DNA of 64,000 bases from Winogradskyella psychrotolerans (GTDB taxonomy: Bacteria; Bacteroidota; Bacteroidia; Flavobacteriales; Flavobacteriaceae), in NCBI RefSeq assembly GCF_018860565.1, contig NZ_JAHKPS010000022.1, forward strand, positions 299,195 through 363,194, read 5' to 3'. The notes below the pieces were generated by a model, which was not told the origin of the DNA, did not search any database, and saw only the letters and a program-made list of their open reading frames with translations. Every line of letters starts with the position of its first letter. Positions within the stretch are counted from its first letter, which is position 1. Made by a program: the position numbers and the translations under genes. Below, piece by piece: positions 33,638 to 42,930 of this stretch.

Positions 33638-35737
33638 TTATATTAAAAGTTGATAGGCAACTAAAGCTACAATATAAGCAAAGCCACTCATAATTACTAA
33701 TTGATACATTGGCCATTTCCAAGAATTTGTTTCCTTTTTTACGATGGCAAGTGTGCTCATGCATTGCATAGCAAAGGCGTAAAATAACAGTAATGAAATA
33801 CCAGAAGCAAAGTTAAATAGTGGTCCACCTAAGATAGGGTTTATTTCTCCTGCCATTCGGTTTTTAATGGTTTCTTCTTCGTCACTACCAACACTATAAA
33901 TAGTGGCCAGTGTTCCAACAAAAACTTCACGTGCCGCAAAAGAACTCACTATGGCAATACCAATTTTCCAATCGTAACCTAAAGGTCTTATTGCTGGTTC
34001 TATAGCATGACCTGCAATACCTATAAAGGAATGTTCTAATTTATGAGATTCTATTTTTTGGTTTAGCTCCTCTTCAGATAAGTTTTCTGAAGCGTATTGT
34101 TCTGTAACAATGGTTTCGGCATTATTAAAATCGTCTCCAGGGCCATAAGACGCTAAAAACCATAATACAATAGATATGGCAAGTATAATTTTACCCGCTC
34201 CAAATACAAAAGCTTTTGTTTTTTCTAAAACTGTTAAGGCTACATTTTTAAATAATGGCAACTTGTAATTTGGCATTTCAACAACGAAGAAACTCTTGCT
34301 TTTTATCTTAAGAATTTTATTTAAAATCCAAGCAGAACCAACGGCAGCACCAAATCCAATAAGGTATAAGAGCATTAAAGTTAAGGCTTGATAGCTTAAC
34401 CCTAATATTCGTCCTTCGGGTATAACTAAAGCAATAATAATAAGGTAAACAGGTAACCTTGCCGAACACGTAGTGAAAGGAGTGACTAAAATAGTGATTA
34501 AACGTTCTTTCCAACTTTCAATGTTTCGAGTTGCCATAATAGCAGGAATAGCACAGGCTGTTCCCGAAATTAAAGGCACAACACTTTTTCCACTAAGTCC
34601 AAAACGTCGCATAATACGATCCATTAAAAAGACCACACGACTCATATAGCCGCTTTCTTCAAGAATAGAAATAAACAGAAACAAGAAGGCGATCTGTGGA
34701 ATGAAAATCACAATACCACCAAGTCCTGAAATAATACCTTCTGCCAAGAGGTTTGTAAATGCTCCATCGGGTAAAGTGCTCTTTGTCCACTCGCTTAATG
34801 AGGCAAATGAACTATCAATAAAATCCATTGGAATACTCGACCAATCGTAAATTGCTTGAAATATGGTGAGTAAAATAATCCCAAAAATTAAATACCCCCA
34901 AACTTTGTGAGTTAGAATTCTGTCTAGTTTTATACGTAAGTCTTTTGCCGATTTAAGGTCAATAGTTTGCCCTAACTTTAGTGTTTCGTTTATAAATTGA
35001 TAACGCTTTATGGTTTCCTTTTGTTGAAGTCGTTTTAAGTCTGTTTTAGACTTCGTTTTGAAATCTTCAACGGCTTCAAATGTTTTTCGGTCTGTTTTTC
35101 CGAAGTTGACATCTTGGGTAATTACCAACCAAAGCTTGTATAATAATTGATTAGGAAATGCTTTTCTTAAGTTATCAAAATAAGCTTTATCTATGGTAGA
35201 GGCATCTAAACAAGGTTCAATAGAGAGTTCTTTATGAGTCGCTATTAATTCTTTTAACTTGTCTATGCCTTTATTTTTTCGCGTACTTATTAATGCTATT
35301 TTAGTTTTAAGTTGCGTTTCTAAATAATCTAAATTTAATGAAATGCCTTTATATTCCATTCTATCAGCCATGTTAATGACTAAAATTGTTGGAATTTTTA
35401 GATCTTTAATTTGAGTGAATAATAAAAGATTTCGTTTTAAATTTTCTACATCACTAACAACAACAGCAACATCAGGGTAATCTTTATCGGTTTTATTTAG
35501 TAGTAATTCAATAACAACGTTTTCATCTAAAGATGATGCGTTTAAGCTATAGGTTCCTGGTAAATCAATAATATGTGCTTTTACTCCTCGTGGCAGTTTA
35601 CAGATTCCTTCTTTTTTTTCAACCGTAATACCAGGGTAATTACCAACTTTTTGATTTAATCCAGTTAGTGCATTGAAAACAGATGTTTTTCCAGTATTTG
35701 GATTTCCTATTAACGCGACGTTGATTTGCTTACTCAT
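33638..35737 (-). CDS. feoB: Ferrous iron transporter FeoB
   Basis: 699 residues from the ATG at 35737. N-terminal GTPase domain with G1 GNPNTGKTS (11-19), G3 DLPGTYSL and G4 NMADRMEY, then two Gate (nucleoside-recognition) membrane repeats with CSARLPVY and YMSRVVFLMDRIMRRFGLSG. It imports Fe2+ across the inner membrane. Its start overlaps the feoA stop by 8 nt (ATGAGTAA, the same junction as troC-troD here). A frame beginning four codons earlier is unlikely. Confidence 0.96.
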   Translation of the reverse strand: MSKQINVALIGNPNTGKTSVFNALTGLNQKVGNYPGITVEKKEGICKLPRGVKAHIIDLPGTYSLNASSLDENVVIELLLNKTDKDYPDVAVVVSDVENLKRNLLLFTQIKDLKIPTILVINMADRMEYKGISLNLDYLETQLKTKIALISTRKNKGIDKLKELIATHKELSIEPCLDASTIDKAYFDNLRKAFPNQLLYKLWLVITQDVNFGKTDRKTFEAVEDFKTKSKTDLKRLQQKETIKRYQFINETLKLGQTIDLKSAKDLRIKLDRILTHKVWGYLIFGIILLTIFQAIYDWSSIPMDFIDSSFASLSEWTKSTLPDGAFTNLLAEGIISGLGGIVIFIPQIAFLFLFISILEESGYMSRVVFLMDRIMRRFGLSGKSVVPLISGTACAIPAIMATRNIESWKERLITILVTPFTTCSARLPVYLIIIALVIPEGRILGLSYQALTLMLLYLIGFGAAVGSAWILNKILKIKSKSFFVVEMPNYKLPLFKNVALTVLEKTKAFVFGAGKIILAISIVLWFLASYGPGDDFNNAETIVTEQYASENLSEEELNQKIESHKLEHSFIGIAGHAIEPAIRPLGYDWKIGIAIVSSFAAREVFVGTLATIYSVGSDEEETIKNRMAGEINPILGGPLFNFASGISLLLFYAFAMQCMSTLAIVKKETNSWKWPMYQLVIMSGFAYIVALVAYQLLI

Positions 35738-35957
35738 GCGCAGTTTCAATTATAATATGAATAGCAGTTTCTTTTCTAATAGCTAAATGCGTACCATTAA
35801 TGTTAAGATACATTGGGTCTGCAAAAGGAGCAACTTGTACAAGTTCTACCAAATTACCAGGTAAACAACCCATTTCGAGAAGTTTTAATGGAATATGTAT
35901 AGAAGATACATCAGTAATAATGCCTTGTTGTCCGCGTTTTAGATCTGCTAATGTCAA
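35730..35957 (-). CDS. feoA: Ferrous iron transport protein FeoA
   Basis: 75-residue SH3-like protein that supports FeoB. MTLADLKRGQQGIITDV and KLLEMGCLPGNLVELVQVAP are FeoA landmarks. The start codon is TTG (35955-35957), preceded by a purine-rich AAGGATAAGG that fits a ribosome binding site; no upstream ATG is in frame. A candidate metal-regulator box and a -7 element lie just upstream. Confidence 0.93.
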   Translation of the reverse strand: MTLADLKRGQQGIITDVSSIHIPLKLLEMGCLPGNLVELVQVAPFADPMYLNINGTHLAIRKETAIHIIIETAHE

Positions 35958-35968
35958 CCTTATCCTTA

Positions 35969-35997
35969 TTTAGATTAATTTTAAAGAAGCAAAAGTA
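35969..35997 (-). promoter_or_regulatory. feoAB promoter with degenerate DtxR-type box
   Basis: The -7 element TACTTTTG is the reverse complement of 35990-35997. The plus strand at 35969-35984 reads TTTAGATTAATTTTAA, matching the core of the palindrome at 31580-31611 in 13 of 16 positions by eye, with one perfect half. The box would cover about +1 to +16, a repressing position. Weaker than the main operator. Confidence 0.4.
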
Positions 35998-36055
35998 ATA
36001 GAAATTTATTAGCTTAAAAAGTTAGTCAATAAATATTTAAATGCTTTACAATTAT

Positions 36056-36736
36056 TTATGAGCCACCAAAAGATTTTAAAGTCTCAATATCTTGTAAAAG
36101 TTGGTCAATATCTTCAGGTTTTGTGCCATCGTAAAATCCTCTAATTTGACGTTTTTTATCAATCAACATAAAGTTTTCGGTATGTATCATATCGTAGGCA
36201 TCTCCATTACCATCGGTTTTTACGGCTAAGTAGCTTTTTCTAGCGAGTTCGTAGATTTGTTTTTTATCGCCTGTAACTAAATTCCATTTTCGATCTATAA
36301 CTCCTTTTTCTTTAGCGTATTTTTTTAGTTGTGCGACACTATCAATTTTTGGTGTTACGGAATGTGAAAGTAACATTACATCGTCATCGTTAATAATTTC
36401 TTTTTGTATTAAAGACATGTGGTCTGTCATTATTGGGCATATTGTTTGACATGTTGTAAAGAAAAAATCGGCGACATAAATTTTATCCTTGTAAGTCTCT
36501 TGAGTTATGGTTTCTCCATTTTGATTGGTCAAGCTAAAATCAGCTATTTTGTGGTATTTTAATTGGTGTTGAATAGTGCTGTCTACCAATTCTTCGCTTA
36601 CCATACCAGGCTGATAAACAGGAAGTGGATGTTTTACATTTAATACATTGTATATTATTGCGATGATGATGATACAAAGTATTGAAAAAAAGATTCCGAA
36701 TTTTTTATACCCTTTAAAAAATGAAAGAAATGACAT
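36056..36736 (-). CDS. SCO1/SenC-family protein
   Basis: 226 residues from the ATG at 36736 (MSFLSFFKGY). One N-terminal membrane anchor (about 12-32), then a thioredoxin-like domain. The copper site CQTIC (Cys 96, 100) and distal His 185 in MIHTENFML are present. It acts in CuA assembly of cytochrome c oxidase or as a thiol-disulfide partner. A longer frame from 36808 lacks a conserved start. It is divergent from the M1 peptidase gene. Confidence 0.92.
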   Translation of the reverse strand: MSFLSFFKGYKKFGIFFSILCIIIIAIIYNVLNVKHPLPVYQPGMVSEELVDSTIQHQLKYHKIADFSLTNQNGETITQETYKDKIYVADFFFTTCQTICPIMTDHMSLIQKEIINDDDVMLLSHSVTPKIDSVAQLKKYAKEKGVIDRKWNLVTGDKKQIYELARKSYLAVKTDGNGDAYDMIHTENFMLIDKKRQIRGFYDGTKPEDIDQLLQDIETLKSFGGS

Positions 36737-36821
36737 TACGTGTGTATTAAAGCTATGTTGAAGAGCAAAAATACGACTGAATCTCAAGAAAAGCTTTATT
36801 TTTAACATTAAAACTAGCTCT

Positions 36822-38762
36822 ATGAAACGATTTTTTAGCTGCCTTATCTTGGTATTTGCTTTAAATATAAACGCACAAGATTATAATCAGACATTACATG
36901 CTATTCGTTCAGCTGAAGCGAATTCAGCATTACGCCAAATAATGAATGCTCAAAATACTAATACAGGAAATTACGATGTGAAATACCATCGGTTAGAATT
37001 AAATATAGATCCGTCTGTAGCAACAATTTCTGGTGATGTCACTACTTATTTCGAAGCTAAGGAGGCCATGACTGAAATCACTTTTGATTTGGCAGATAAT
37101 ATGATTGTGTCTCAAGTGTTACAGCGTGGTAACAATTTAAGTTATACGCAAAATTCTGATGACGAATTGATTATTACCTTACCAACTACACAAGCGCAAG
37201 GAGTTTTAGATTCGTTAACAGTGAGTTATGCTGGTAATCCTGTGAGTTCTGGTTTTGGTTCTTTTGAGCAGACCACTCATGGTAATGATAATGATCCTAT
37301 TATTTGGACGCTGTCTGAACCTTATGGTGCCAAAGGTTGGTGGCCGTGTAAGCAAGATTTAATAGATAAGATAGAAGATATCGATGTATATATTACCACT
37401 CCAGTATTAAATCCATTGAATAAACCGTATGTGGTAGTATCTAATGGGTTAGAGCAAAGTCAGGTGGTTACAGGTTCTGAGAAAACCACGCATTTTAAGC
37501 ATGGTCATCCCATTCCTGCTTATTTAATTGCTGTAGCTGTTACTAATTATGAAGTGTATTCCCATGAAGTAGCAAATAATGGAAGTCCATTTGATATTGT
37601 AAATTATGTCTATCCAGAAAATTTAGCAAGTGCACAAGCGAGTACTGGAGTGACTGTAGATATTATGAATCTTTTTACAAATTTGTTTGAAGAATATCCT
37701 TTTGCAGACGAAAAATATGGCCATGCCCAATTTGGTTGGGGAGGAGGTATGGAGCATACCACAATATCCTTTATGGGCTCTTTTAATAGAGGGCTTATTG
37801 CTCACGAACTAGCACACCAATGGTTTGGCAATAAAATAACCTGTGGAAGTTGGAAAGATATTTGGTTAAACGAAGGCTTTGCAACGTATTTGTCTGGGTT
37901 GGTTATTGAAGGTTTAGATGGAGCATCTAATTTTAAATCGTGGAGACAGCAGATCGTTAATAATATTACCTCACAGCCTCATGGCGCTGTATATCTTACA
38001 GATCAAGATACTACAAGTGTTAACAGGATTTTTAGTAGTCGCCTTAGTTATAATAAAGGAGCTATGGTTTTACACATGTTAAGAAAAAAGCTTGGTGATA
38101 CAGACTTTTATCAAGGGTTACAAAATTATTTAGATAGGCCAGATTTAGCTTATAATTATGCTAAAACAGAAGATTTTATTGATGTTATGGAAGCGATAAC
38201 GGGTGAAGATTTAGATGAATTTTTTAACGATTGGGTTTATAATCAAGGCTATCCAACTTATGCTGTGAATTGGAATCAAGATGAAAGCCAGTTGCAACTT
38301 ATGGTGTCGCAAACCCAAAGTCATGCCTCGGTTTCTTTTTTTGAAGCCGAAGTACCAATTAGAATTTTAGGAACTTTTGGAGAATCTTTAGATCTTGTTT
38401 TAAATAATACTATTAATAATGAACAATTTTTTGAAACGGTCAATTTTACAGTTCAAGAGGTGTTAATTGATCCGGATTACCATTTAATTTCAAAAAACAA
38501 TACGGTAAGTTTAAGTACCTCTGATTTTAATTTTGATGATGATATAATTTTATATCCCAGTCCAACAACTTCTGTAATAAACCTTATAAAGCCCGAACAT
38601 ATAGAGGTTGAAACGATTAAGGTGTATAACAGTTTAGGACAATTAGTATTGCAACACCATTGGAGCGCTCAAATTCATTTAAATACTTTAGCGTCAGGTT
38701 TGTTATTTGTGCAAATTCAAACAAAGGATAAGACAATCACTAAAAGAGTTGTAAAAATATAA
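36822..38762 (+). CDS. Secreted M1-family metallopeptidase with T9SS sorting domain
   Basis: 646 residues: signal peptide (about 1-19), M1 N-terminal beta domain, and a catalytic domain with exopeptidase motif GGMEH (308-312) and zinc site HELAHQWFG (His 328 and 332) plus Glu 351 in WLNEGFATY. The C-terminal about 75 residues (from ILYPSPTTSVINL) are a Por/type A sorting domain (VYNSLGQLVLQHHW, TKRVVKI), so it is exported by the type IX system. It removes N-terminal residues from peptides outside the cell. Confidence 0.93.
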   Translation: MKRFFSCLILVFALNINAQDYNQTLHAIRSAEANSALRQIMNAQNTNTGNYDVKYHRLELNIDPSVATISGDVTTYFEAKEAMTEITFDLADNMIVSQVLQRGNNLSYTQNSDDELIITLPTTQAQGVLDSLTVSYAGNPVSSGFGSFEQTTHGNDNDPIIWTLSEPYGAKGWWPCKQDLIDKIEDIDVYITTPVLNPLNKPYVVVSNGLEQSQVVTGSEKTTHFKHGHPIPAYLIAVAVTNYEVYSHEVANNGSPFDIVNYVYPENLASAQASTGVTVDIMNLFTNLFEEYPFADEKYGHAQFGWGGGMEHTTISFMGSFNRGLIAHELAHQWFGNKITCGSWKDIWLNEGFATYLSGLVIEGLDGASNFKSWRQQIVNNITSQPHGAVYLTDQDTTSVNRIFSSRLSYNKGAMVLHMLRKKLGDTDFYQGLQNYLDRPDLAYNYAKTEDFIDVMEAITGEDLDEFFNDWVYNQGYPTYAVNWNQDESQLQLMVSQTQSHASVSFFEAEVPIRILGTFGESLDLVLNNTINNEQFFETVNFTVQEVLIDPDYHLISKNNTVSLSTSDFNFDDDIILYPSPTTSVINLIKPEHIEVETIKVYNSLGQLVLQHHWSAQIHLNTLASGLLFVQIQTKDKTITKRVVKI

Positions 38763-38824
38763 CTAAGGTGCTGTTTTAACGTATTCCTATGTTTTTTTTA
38801 AATATACGTTTGAGATAAATACAT

Positions 38825-38832
38825 TACTTTTG
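38825..38832 (+). promoter_or_regulatory. -7 promoter element of rseP
   Basis: TACTTTTG fits TAnnTTTG, 25 nt before the ATG at 38858. Confidence 0.5.
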
Positions 38833-38857
38833 CACATCGAAATTTGAAAAAAATTAC

Positions 38858-40201
38858 ATGGAATTTATTATAAAAATATCTCAATTTTTACTCAGTTTAT
38901 CTTTGCTTATTGTATTGCACGAGCTTGGACACTTTATACCGGCGAAACTTTTTAAGACTAAAGTCGAAAAATTTTACCTCTTTTTTGATGTGAAATTTTC
39001 ACTATTTAAAAAGAAAATTGGAGATACTGTATATGGTATAGGTTGGTTACCACTTGGAGGTTATGTGAAAATAGCTGGAATGATTGATGAAAGTATGGAT
39101 AAAGAGCAAATGGCATTACCTCCTCAGCCATGGGAATTTCGTTCTAAGCCAGCATGGCAACGTTTAATTATTATGTTAGGTGGAGTTACGGTGAATTTTA
39201 TTTTGGCCTATGTAATTTATGTGGCTATTTCTTTTACCTATGGAGATACAGATGTTACTACTGACAGTATGAAAGATGGTTTTTGGATTGAAAACGAATT
39301 GCTTTTAGATGTTGGTTTTAAAAATGGAGATAAGATATTAGCTATTAATGATGAGAAGGTGGACACCTATTACGACGTAAAGAAAAATTTAGTTAATGGA
39401 GAGAAGTATGCGATAGAAAGAGCAGGTGAGAAGAAGGAAATTGTGCTCCCAAAAGATTTCTTAGGTCAGCTATCATCTGCCGAAAGAAAGAATGGAACTT
39501 TTAAGTTAAGAATTCCATTTATGGTTGGTACTGTACCAGATACTTCTACAAATAAAGGTGTAGATATAAAAACAGGAGATATTTTACTAGCGCTTAATGG
39601 AGAAGAAATTCGTTATTTTGATCAGGTAGCAGATAAATTATTAGAGTACAAGAACCAATCTGTAACAGCTACATTTTTAAGAGAAGATGAAAAAATAGAC
39701 AGAACCTTAAAGGTAGATAATAACGGAAAGTTTGGTATTGGTTTAGCTACTCATAATTCAAGGTTTGCAGAACTAGGTTATTTTGATATCATACATAAAG
39801 ACTATACTTTTTTAGAAAGTTTTGGTGGAGGTGTAGATAAATTTAAAGAACAAGTTTCTGGTTATTTTGATCAATTAGGAAAAATTTTCACACCTAGTAC
39901 AGGTGCTTACAAAGGAGTAGGTGGCTTTAAAGCCATTTTTGACGTATTCCCTGACCAATGGATTTGGCAAGATTTCTGGGGTTTAACCGCATTCTTATCT
40001 ATTATGTTAGCCATACTTAATTTATTGCCAATACCAGCATTAGATGGTGGGCACGTGGTGTTTTTGTTATTCGAAATAATATCTGGAAAGAAACCAAGCG
40101 AAAAGTTTTTAGAGCGCGCACAAGTGATAGGCTTCTTTATTTTAATAGCTTTAGTGTTGTTTGCCAATGGTAATGATATTTTTAAAGCCCTCACGAATTA
40201 A
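38858..40201 (+). CDS. rseP: Site-2 protease RseP
   Basis: 447 residues. The catalytic HELGH lies at 21-25 inside the first membrane helix and the second metal motif in LLPIPALDGGHV. Two PDZ-like segments lie between (about 140-190 and 205-275). It cleaves transmembrane anti-sigma factors or signal-peptide remnants in the inner membrane. The FecR-like gene downstream is a possible substrate type, but no specific link is shown. Confidence 0.95.
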   Translation: MEFIIKISQFLLSLSLLIVLHELGHFIPAKLFKTKVEKFYLFFDVKFSLFKKKIGDTVYGIGWLPLGGYVKIAGMIDESMDKEQMALPPQPWEFRSKPAWQRLIIMLGGVTVNFILAYVIYVAISFTYGDTDVTTDSMKDGFWIENELLLDVGFKNGDKILAINDEKVDTYYDVKKNLVNGEKYAIERAGEKKEIVLPKDFLGQLSSAERKNGTFKLRIPFMVGTVPDTSTNKGVDIKTGDILLALNGEEIRYFDQVADKLLEYKNQSVTATFLREDEKIDRTLKVDNNGKFGIGLATHNSRFAELGYFDIIHKDYTFLESFGGGVDKFKEQVSGYFDQLGKIFTPSTGAYKGVGGFKAIFDVFPDQWIWQDFWGLTAFLSIMLAILNLLPIPALDGGHVVFLLFEIISGKKPSEKFLERAQVIGFFILIALVLFANGNDIFKALTN

Positions 40202-40226
40202 TTTTTTTAAAAAAAATAATATTTCA

Positions 40227-40258
40227 TTTTGTAATAATGAAAATACTGTATATATTTG
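40227..40258 (+). promoter_or_regulatory. Near-perfect Bacteroidota promoter of tRNA-Asn
   Basis: TTTTG (-33, 40227-40231), a 19-nt spacer, then TATATTTG (-7, 40251-40258), 26 nt before the mature tRNA start. This is the clearest full promoter in the window and can serve as the local standard. Confidence 0.75.
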
Positions 40259-40283
40259 CATCCGCTAACGCGAAAAATAACCT

Positions 40284-40357
40284 TCCTCTTTAGCTCAGTT
40301 GGTTAGAGCATCTGACTGTTAATCAGAGGGTCCTTAGTTCGAGCCTAAGAAGAGGAG
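40284..40357 (+). tRNA. tRNA-Asn(GTT)
   Basis: Full cloverleaf: acceptor stem 40284-40290 with 40350-40356, all seven pairs Watson-Crick; discriminator G at 40357; anticodon stem TCTGA/TCAGA; anticodon GTT at 40318-40320; T-arm with TTCGAGC loop. CCA is not encoded. It is followed by a terminator and an IS remnant. Confidence 0.97.
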
Positions 40358-40362
40358 CATAC

Positions 40363-40391
40363 AAAGCCATTACGAAAGTAGTGGCTTTTTT
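40363..40391 (+). terminator. Terminator after tRNA-Asn
   Basis: 10-bp stem AAGCCATTAC / GTAGTGGCTT (one G-U pair) closed by a GAAA tetraloop, then a T run. Confidence 0.88.
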
Positions 40392-40422
40392 GTGTTTTAT
40401 GGTTTCTTGTTAACTATTCTTA

Positions 40423-41848
40423 GGATCAAGATCAAAAGTTGTGTTTAAGCAAAGATTGTAGTTAATCTAAACAGAAAGAATTCCACATTCTTGACCCCTC
40501 TAAACTGTGCCCTGAACGCTTTTATTTTAGCATTGAAAGATTCCGCGGCAGCATTAGTACTTCTATTTATAAAATAGTTTAAAATTGACCGATAGTTCAA
40601 TGTTATTGTATTAGCTATTGTGTTGAATGCTCTAAATCCAGCTTGTTCCACCTCCTTATACCAGTGAGCTAACTTAGTATATGCAACCTGTATTGAAGTT
40701 GCTGTATTAAATATATCTCTAAAGCTTTGAACTAAATTAAAAGCTATTTTTATATCTGGATATTCCTTAAACAAAATTTGACTTCTTTAGATATTGGTTC
40801 TCAGTCCAATTTTGTGGTGATTTATACAGTAGATATCTACTTCTTGCTAAGAGTTGTTTTCTTGTGTCTCCATTGTTAAACACTAGAGGGTTATAAGTTT
40901 TATTGTTTAATCTAGCTTGTTTTATTTGCTCATTTTCTAGGTCTATTGCATCCCATCTGTGTTTTATTCTAATGTCTTGCAAGGCTTCAGTGGCAAGTTT
41001 TTGAACGTGGAAGCGATCTGTTACCTGTATGGCTTTAGGGAAGCATTTTTTTACAATGGTTTTCATTGAGTTTGCCATATCCAATGTTATTTCTTTGACC
41101 TTAGCTCTTTTTTTTTGCTGATATTTTAAGTAGTTGTTCAATAATAGGTTCGACTTTAGTTCCTGCAACAACCGCTACAATACTGCCTTTCTTACCTTTT
41201 GCATTTTTATTGGTAATGATTGTATAGAGTTCGCCCTTTGACAATGCTGTTTCGTCAATAGAAAGATAAGGTCCTATATTCTCTGGGAAGATAAGCCATT
41301 GTTTAGCATGTGGTTTCTGCTTCCAATGATTAAATTCACTAAGATAATCTCTGTACTGTCTAGATAGCTTTTTACCATTAACATTGTAAAAACCAGCAAT
41401 AGTGTGACAGTCTGAAGCTTTAGTATCGATTAATTTCTTTTAAAAAAGCAGCGAACTCGGTAGTCATTCGTGTTCCCTGTGCGACTAAGTTCCAGTCTCT
41501 TTGTACAACTTCTTAGGTGGTTTTATCTAACCATGTACGACGCTTAACATGTAAATATACTGTGTTCCCTCTTAAGGGAAGGTCTTGTATTGTGGCTTGT
41601 TTATGAAAGCCATGAGCTATTAATTCTCGGGCAGTTTCTTCTTTTGGTGTGATATTGCGTTCTTCGAAATAGAGATGCATGACTTCTCCATTCTTGGTAT
41701 GCCTAATTAAATCAAAATGATCTATTAAAAATTCAGGAAGAATAAGTTTCAGTAGTTCTAGATAATTGTCCAAAAGTCTTTTTTTTTACAAAAATCAGAA
41801 TCTTTTTTTAATCATCACACACACACACACAACTTTTAGCAATGACCC
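40423..41848 (-). mobile_element. Degenerate ISAon1/ISL3-type insertion sequence, 1426 bp
   Basis: The ends form imperfect inverted repeats: left plus strand GGATCA...AAAAGTTGTGT (40423-40444), right minus strand GGGTCA...AAAAGTTGTGT (41848-41827), with five variable bases between the two matching blocks. Inside is one broken transposase gene. The pentamer ATTCT lies at 40416-40420 and again at 41849-41853, possibly a relic of target duplication, but ISL3 elements normally make 8 bp. It sits right behind the tRNA-Asn terminator. A (CA)8 tract lies inside the right end (41816-41831). Confidence 0.75.
40445..41773 (-). pseudogene. ISAon1-family (ISL3) transposase, broken in at least four places
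   Basis: Read leftward: an N-terminal-region ORF (41773-41513, 86 aa) ends in an in-frame stop, after which the same frame continues with EVVQRDWNLVAQGTRMTTEF; a frameshift near 41428; another in a nine-A run (41108-41116, one A too many for the frame AKVKEITLDMANSMK); a last one near 40775, where ILFKEYPDIKIAFN continues in another frame. The DDE-type core is recognisable (TLDMANSMKTIVKKCFPKAI, TDRFHVQKLATEALQD). No single frame makes an intact enzyme. In this family the N-terminal region can be a separate ORF, so the first stop may be natural; the others are damage. Confidence 0.8.
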
Positions 41849-41955
41849 ATTCTGCTCAATTAACATTTACTTAATAATTCCTTGTCAATCTCTTGATGTC
41901 AATCACTGAGGGTATTTTCTAATTTTCTACTCATAGTAGTAAAAGGGAATACTCC

Positions 41956-42930
41956 ATGACGGAAATGACTAAAAATGAAAGAAAATGCGTTCGATATTTA
42001 ACGCAGGAATTGTCTACAGCAGCTAAAGCGATATTCGAAATAGAGCTAACTTTAGATCATGAGTTAAAAGCAACCTTTGATAACTACAAACTTATTTGGG
42101 ATAACTATCCTGAAAGTTTAAAAGCCTATGAAGCGCAAAAAGACTTACAATTAGAATCCCAAAATATTCTTAGAACTCAGCGTTCAAAACCAAATGTTAT
42201 ACGTCGGGTTGCCTATAGTTTAGCGGCATGTGTTTTACTTTTTATAGCCTTCGGTTACTTTTCGCATTCCGATGAATTAAGCTATACAAACCAAGTCACT
42301 ACAAGTAAAGGACAGCGACAAACCGTATATCTTCCAGATAGCAGTTTGGTGATTTTAAATGCATCTAGCGAAATCCAATACAACTCAGATTTTAATATTA
42401 AGCGTCAGGTTTACGTCAAAGGAGAGGCATATTTTGACGTTACGCATAACAAAGAAATTCCGTTTGTTGTCCATACAGAGGATTTAAACATTACTGTTTT
42501 AGGAACCGCTTTTAACGTTAATACCGTCTTAGATAATAAGTCCGTATCCTTAGAAAGAGGTAAGGTCAATGTCCTTATTAAGAAGTCTCAAAACAGTCTT
42601 AATTTATTACCAAGGGAAGAGCTTATTTATAACACCAAAACTTCGGATGTTACTAAAAGAAACTTCAATGTTACTAAGACTTTAGCGTGGAAAGACAACA
42701 TGTTAATTCTCGATAATTTAATATTCAAAGACGCCTTATATAAAATAAATAATTTTTACGGAGTAAGCTTCAAGATTACTGATGAAGAAATCAATCAAAA
42801 AAGGTTAACAGGTGCTTTTAAAGAACAAGACCTAGAGGCATTTATTCACTCCATAGAATTCATCGCTGATGTTGAAATAAAGAAGGTAAATCATAACGAA
42901 TATCTAATAACTCAAAATCATGAAGATTAA
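41956..42930 (+). CDS. FecR-family anti-sigma / signal transducer
   Basis: 324 residues. N-terminal cytoplasmic helical region (about 1-80), one transmembrane helix (about 82-98, VAYSLAACVLLFIAFGYF), then the periplasmic FecR domain (VTTSKGQRQTVYLPDSSLVI, VYVKGEAYFDVTHNKEIPFV, ITVLGTAFNVNTV) and a C-terminal STN-like end. It receives the signal from a TonB/SusC receptor and controls the partner sigma factor. Unusually the FecR gene precedes the sigma gene, overlapping it by 11 nt. An internal ATG three codons later is an alternative start. Confidence 0.9.
   Translation: MTEMTKNERKCVRYLTQELSTAAKAIFEIELTLDHELKATFDNYKLIWDNYPESLKAYEAQKDLQLESQNILRTQRSKPNVIRRVAYSLAACVLLFIAFGYFSHSDELSYTNQVTTSKGQRQTVYLPDSSLVILNASSEIQYNSDFNIKRQVYVKGEAYFDVTHNKEIPFVVHTEDLNITVLGTAFNVNTVLDNKSVSLERGKVNVLIKKSQNSLNLLPREELIYNTKTSDVTKRNFNVTKTLAWKDNMLILDNLIFKDALYKINNFYGVSFKITDEEINQKRLTGAFKEQDLEAFIHSIEFIADVEIKKVNHNEYLITQNHED

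Noticed and set aside
41816..41831. (CA)8 microsatellite as a phase-variation switch
   Set aside because: It lies inside the end of a dead insertion sequence and not in a promoter spacer or coding frame that could be switched.
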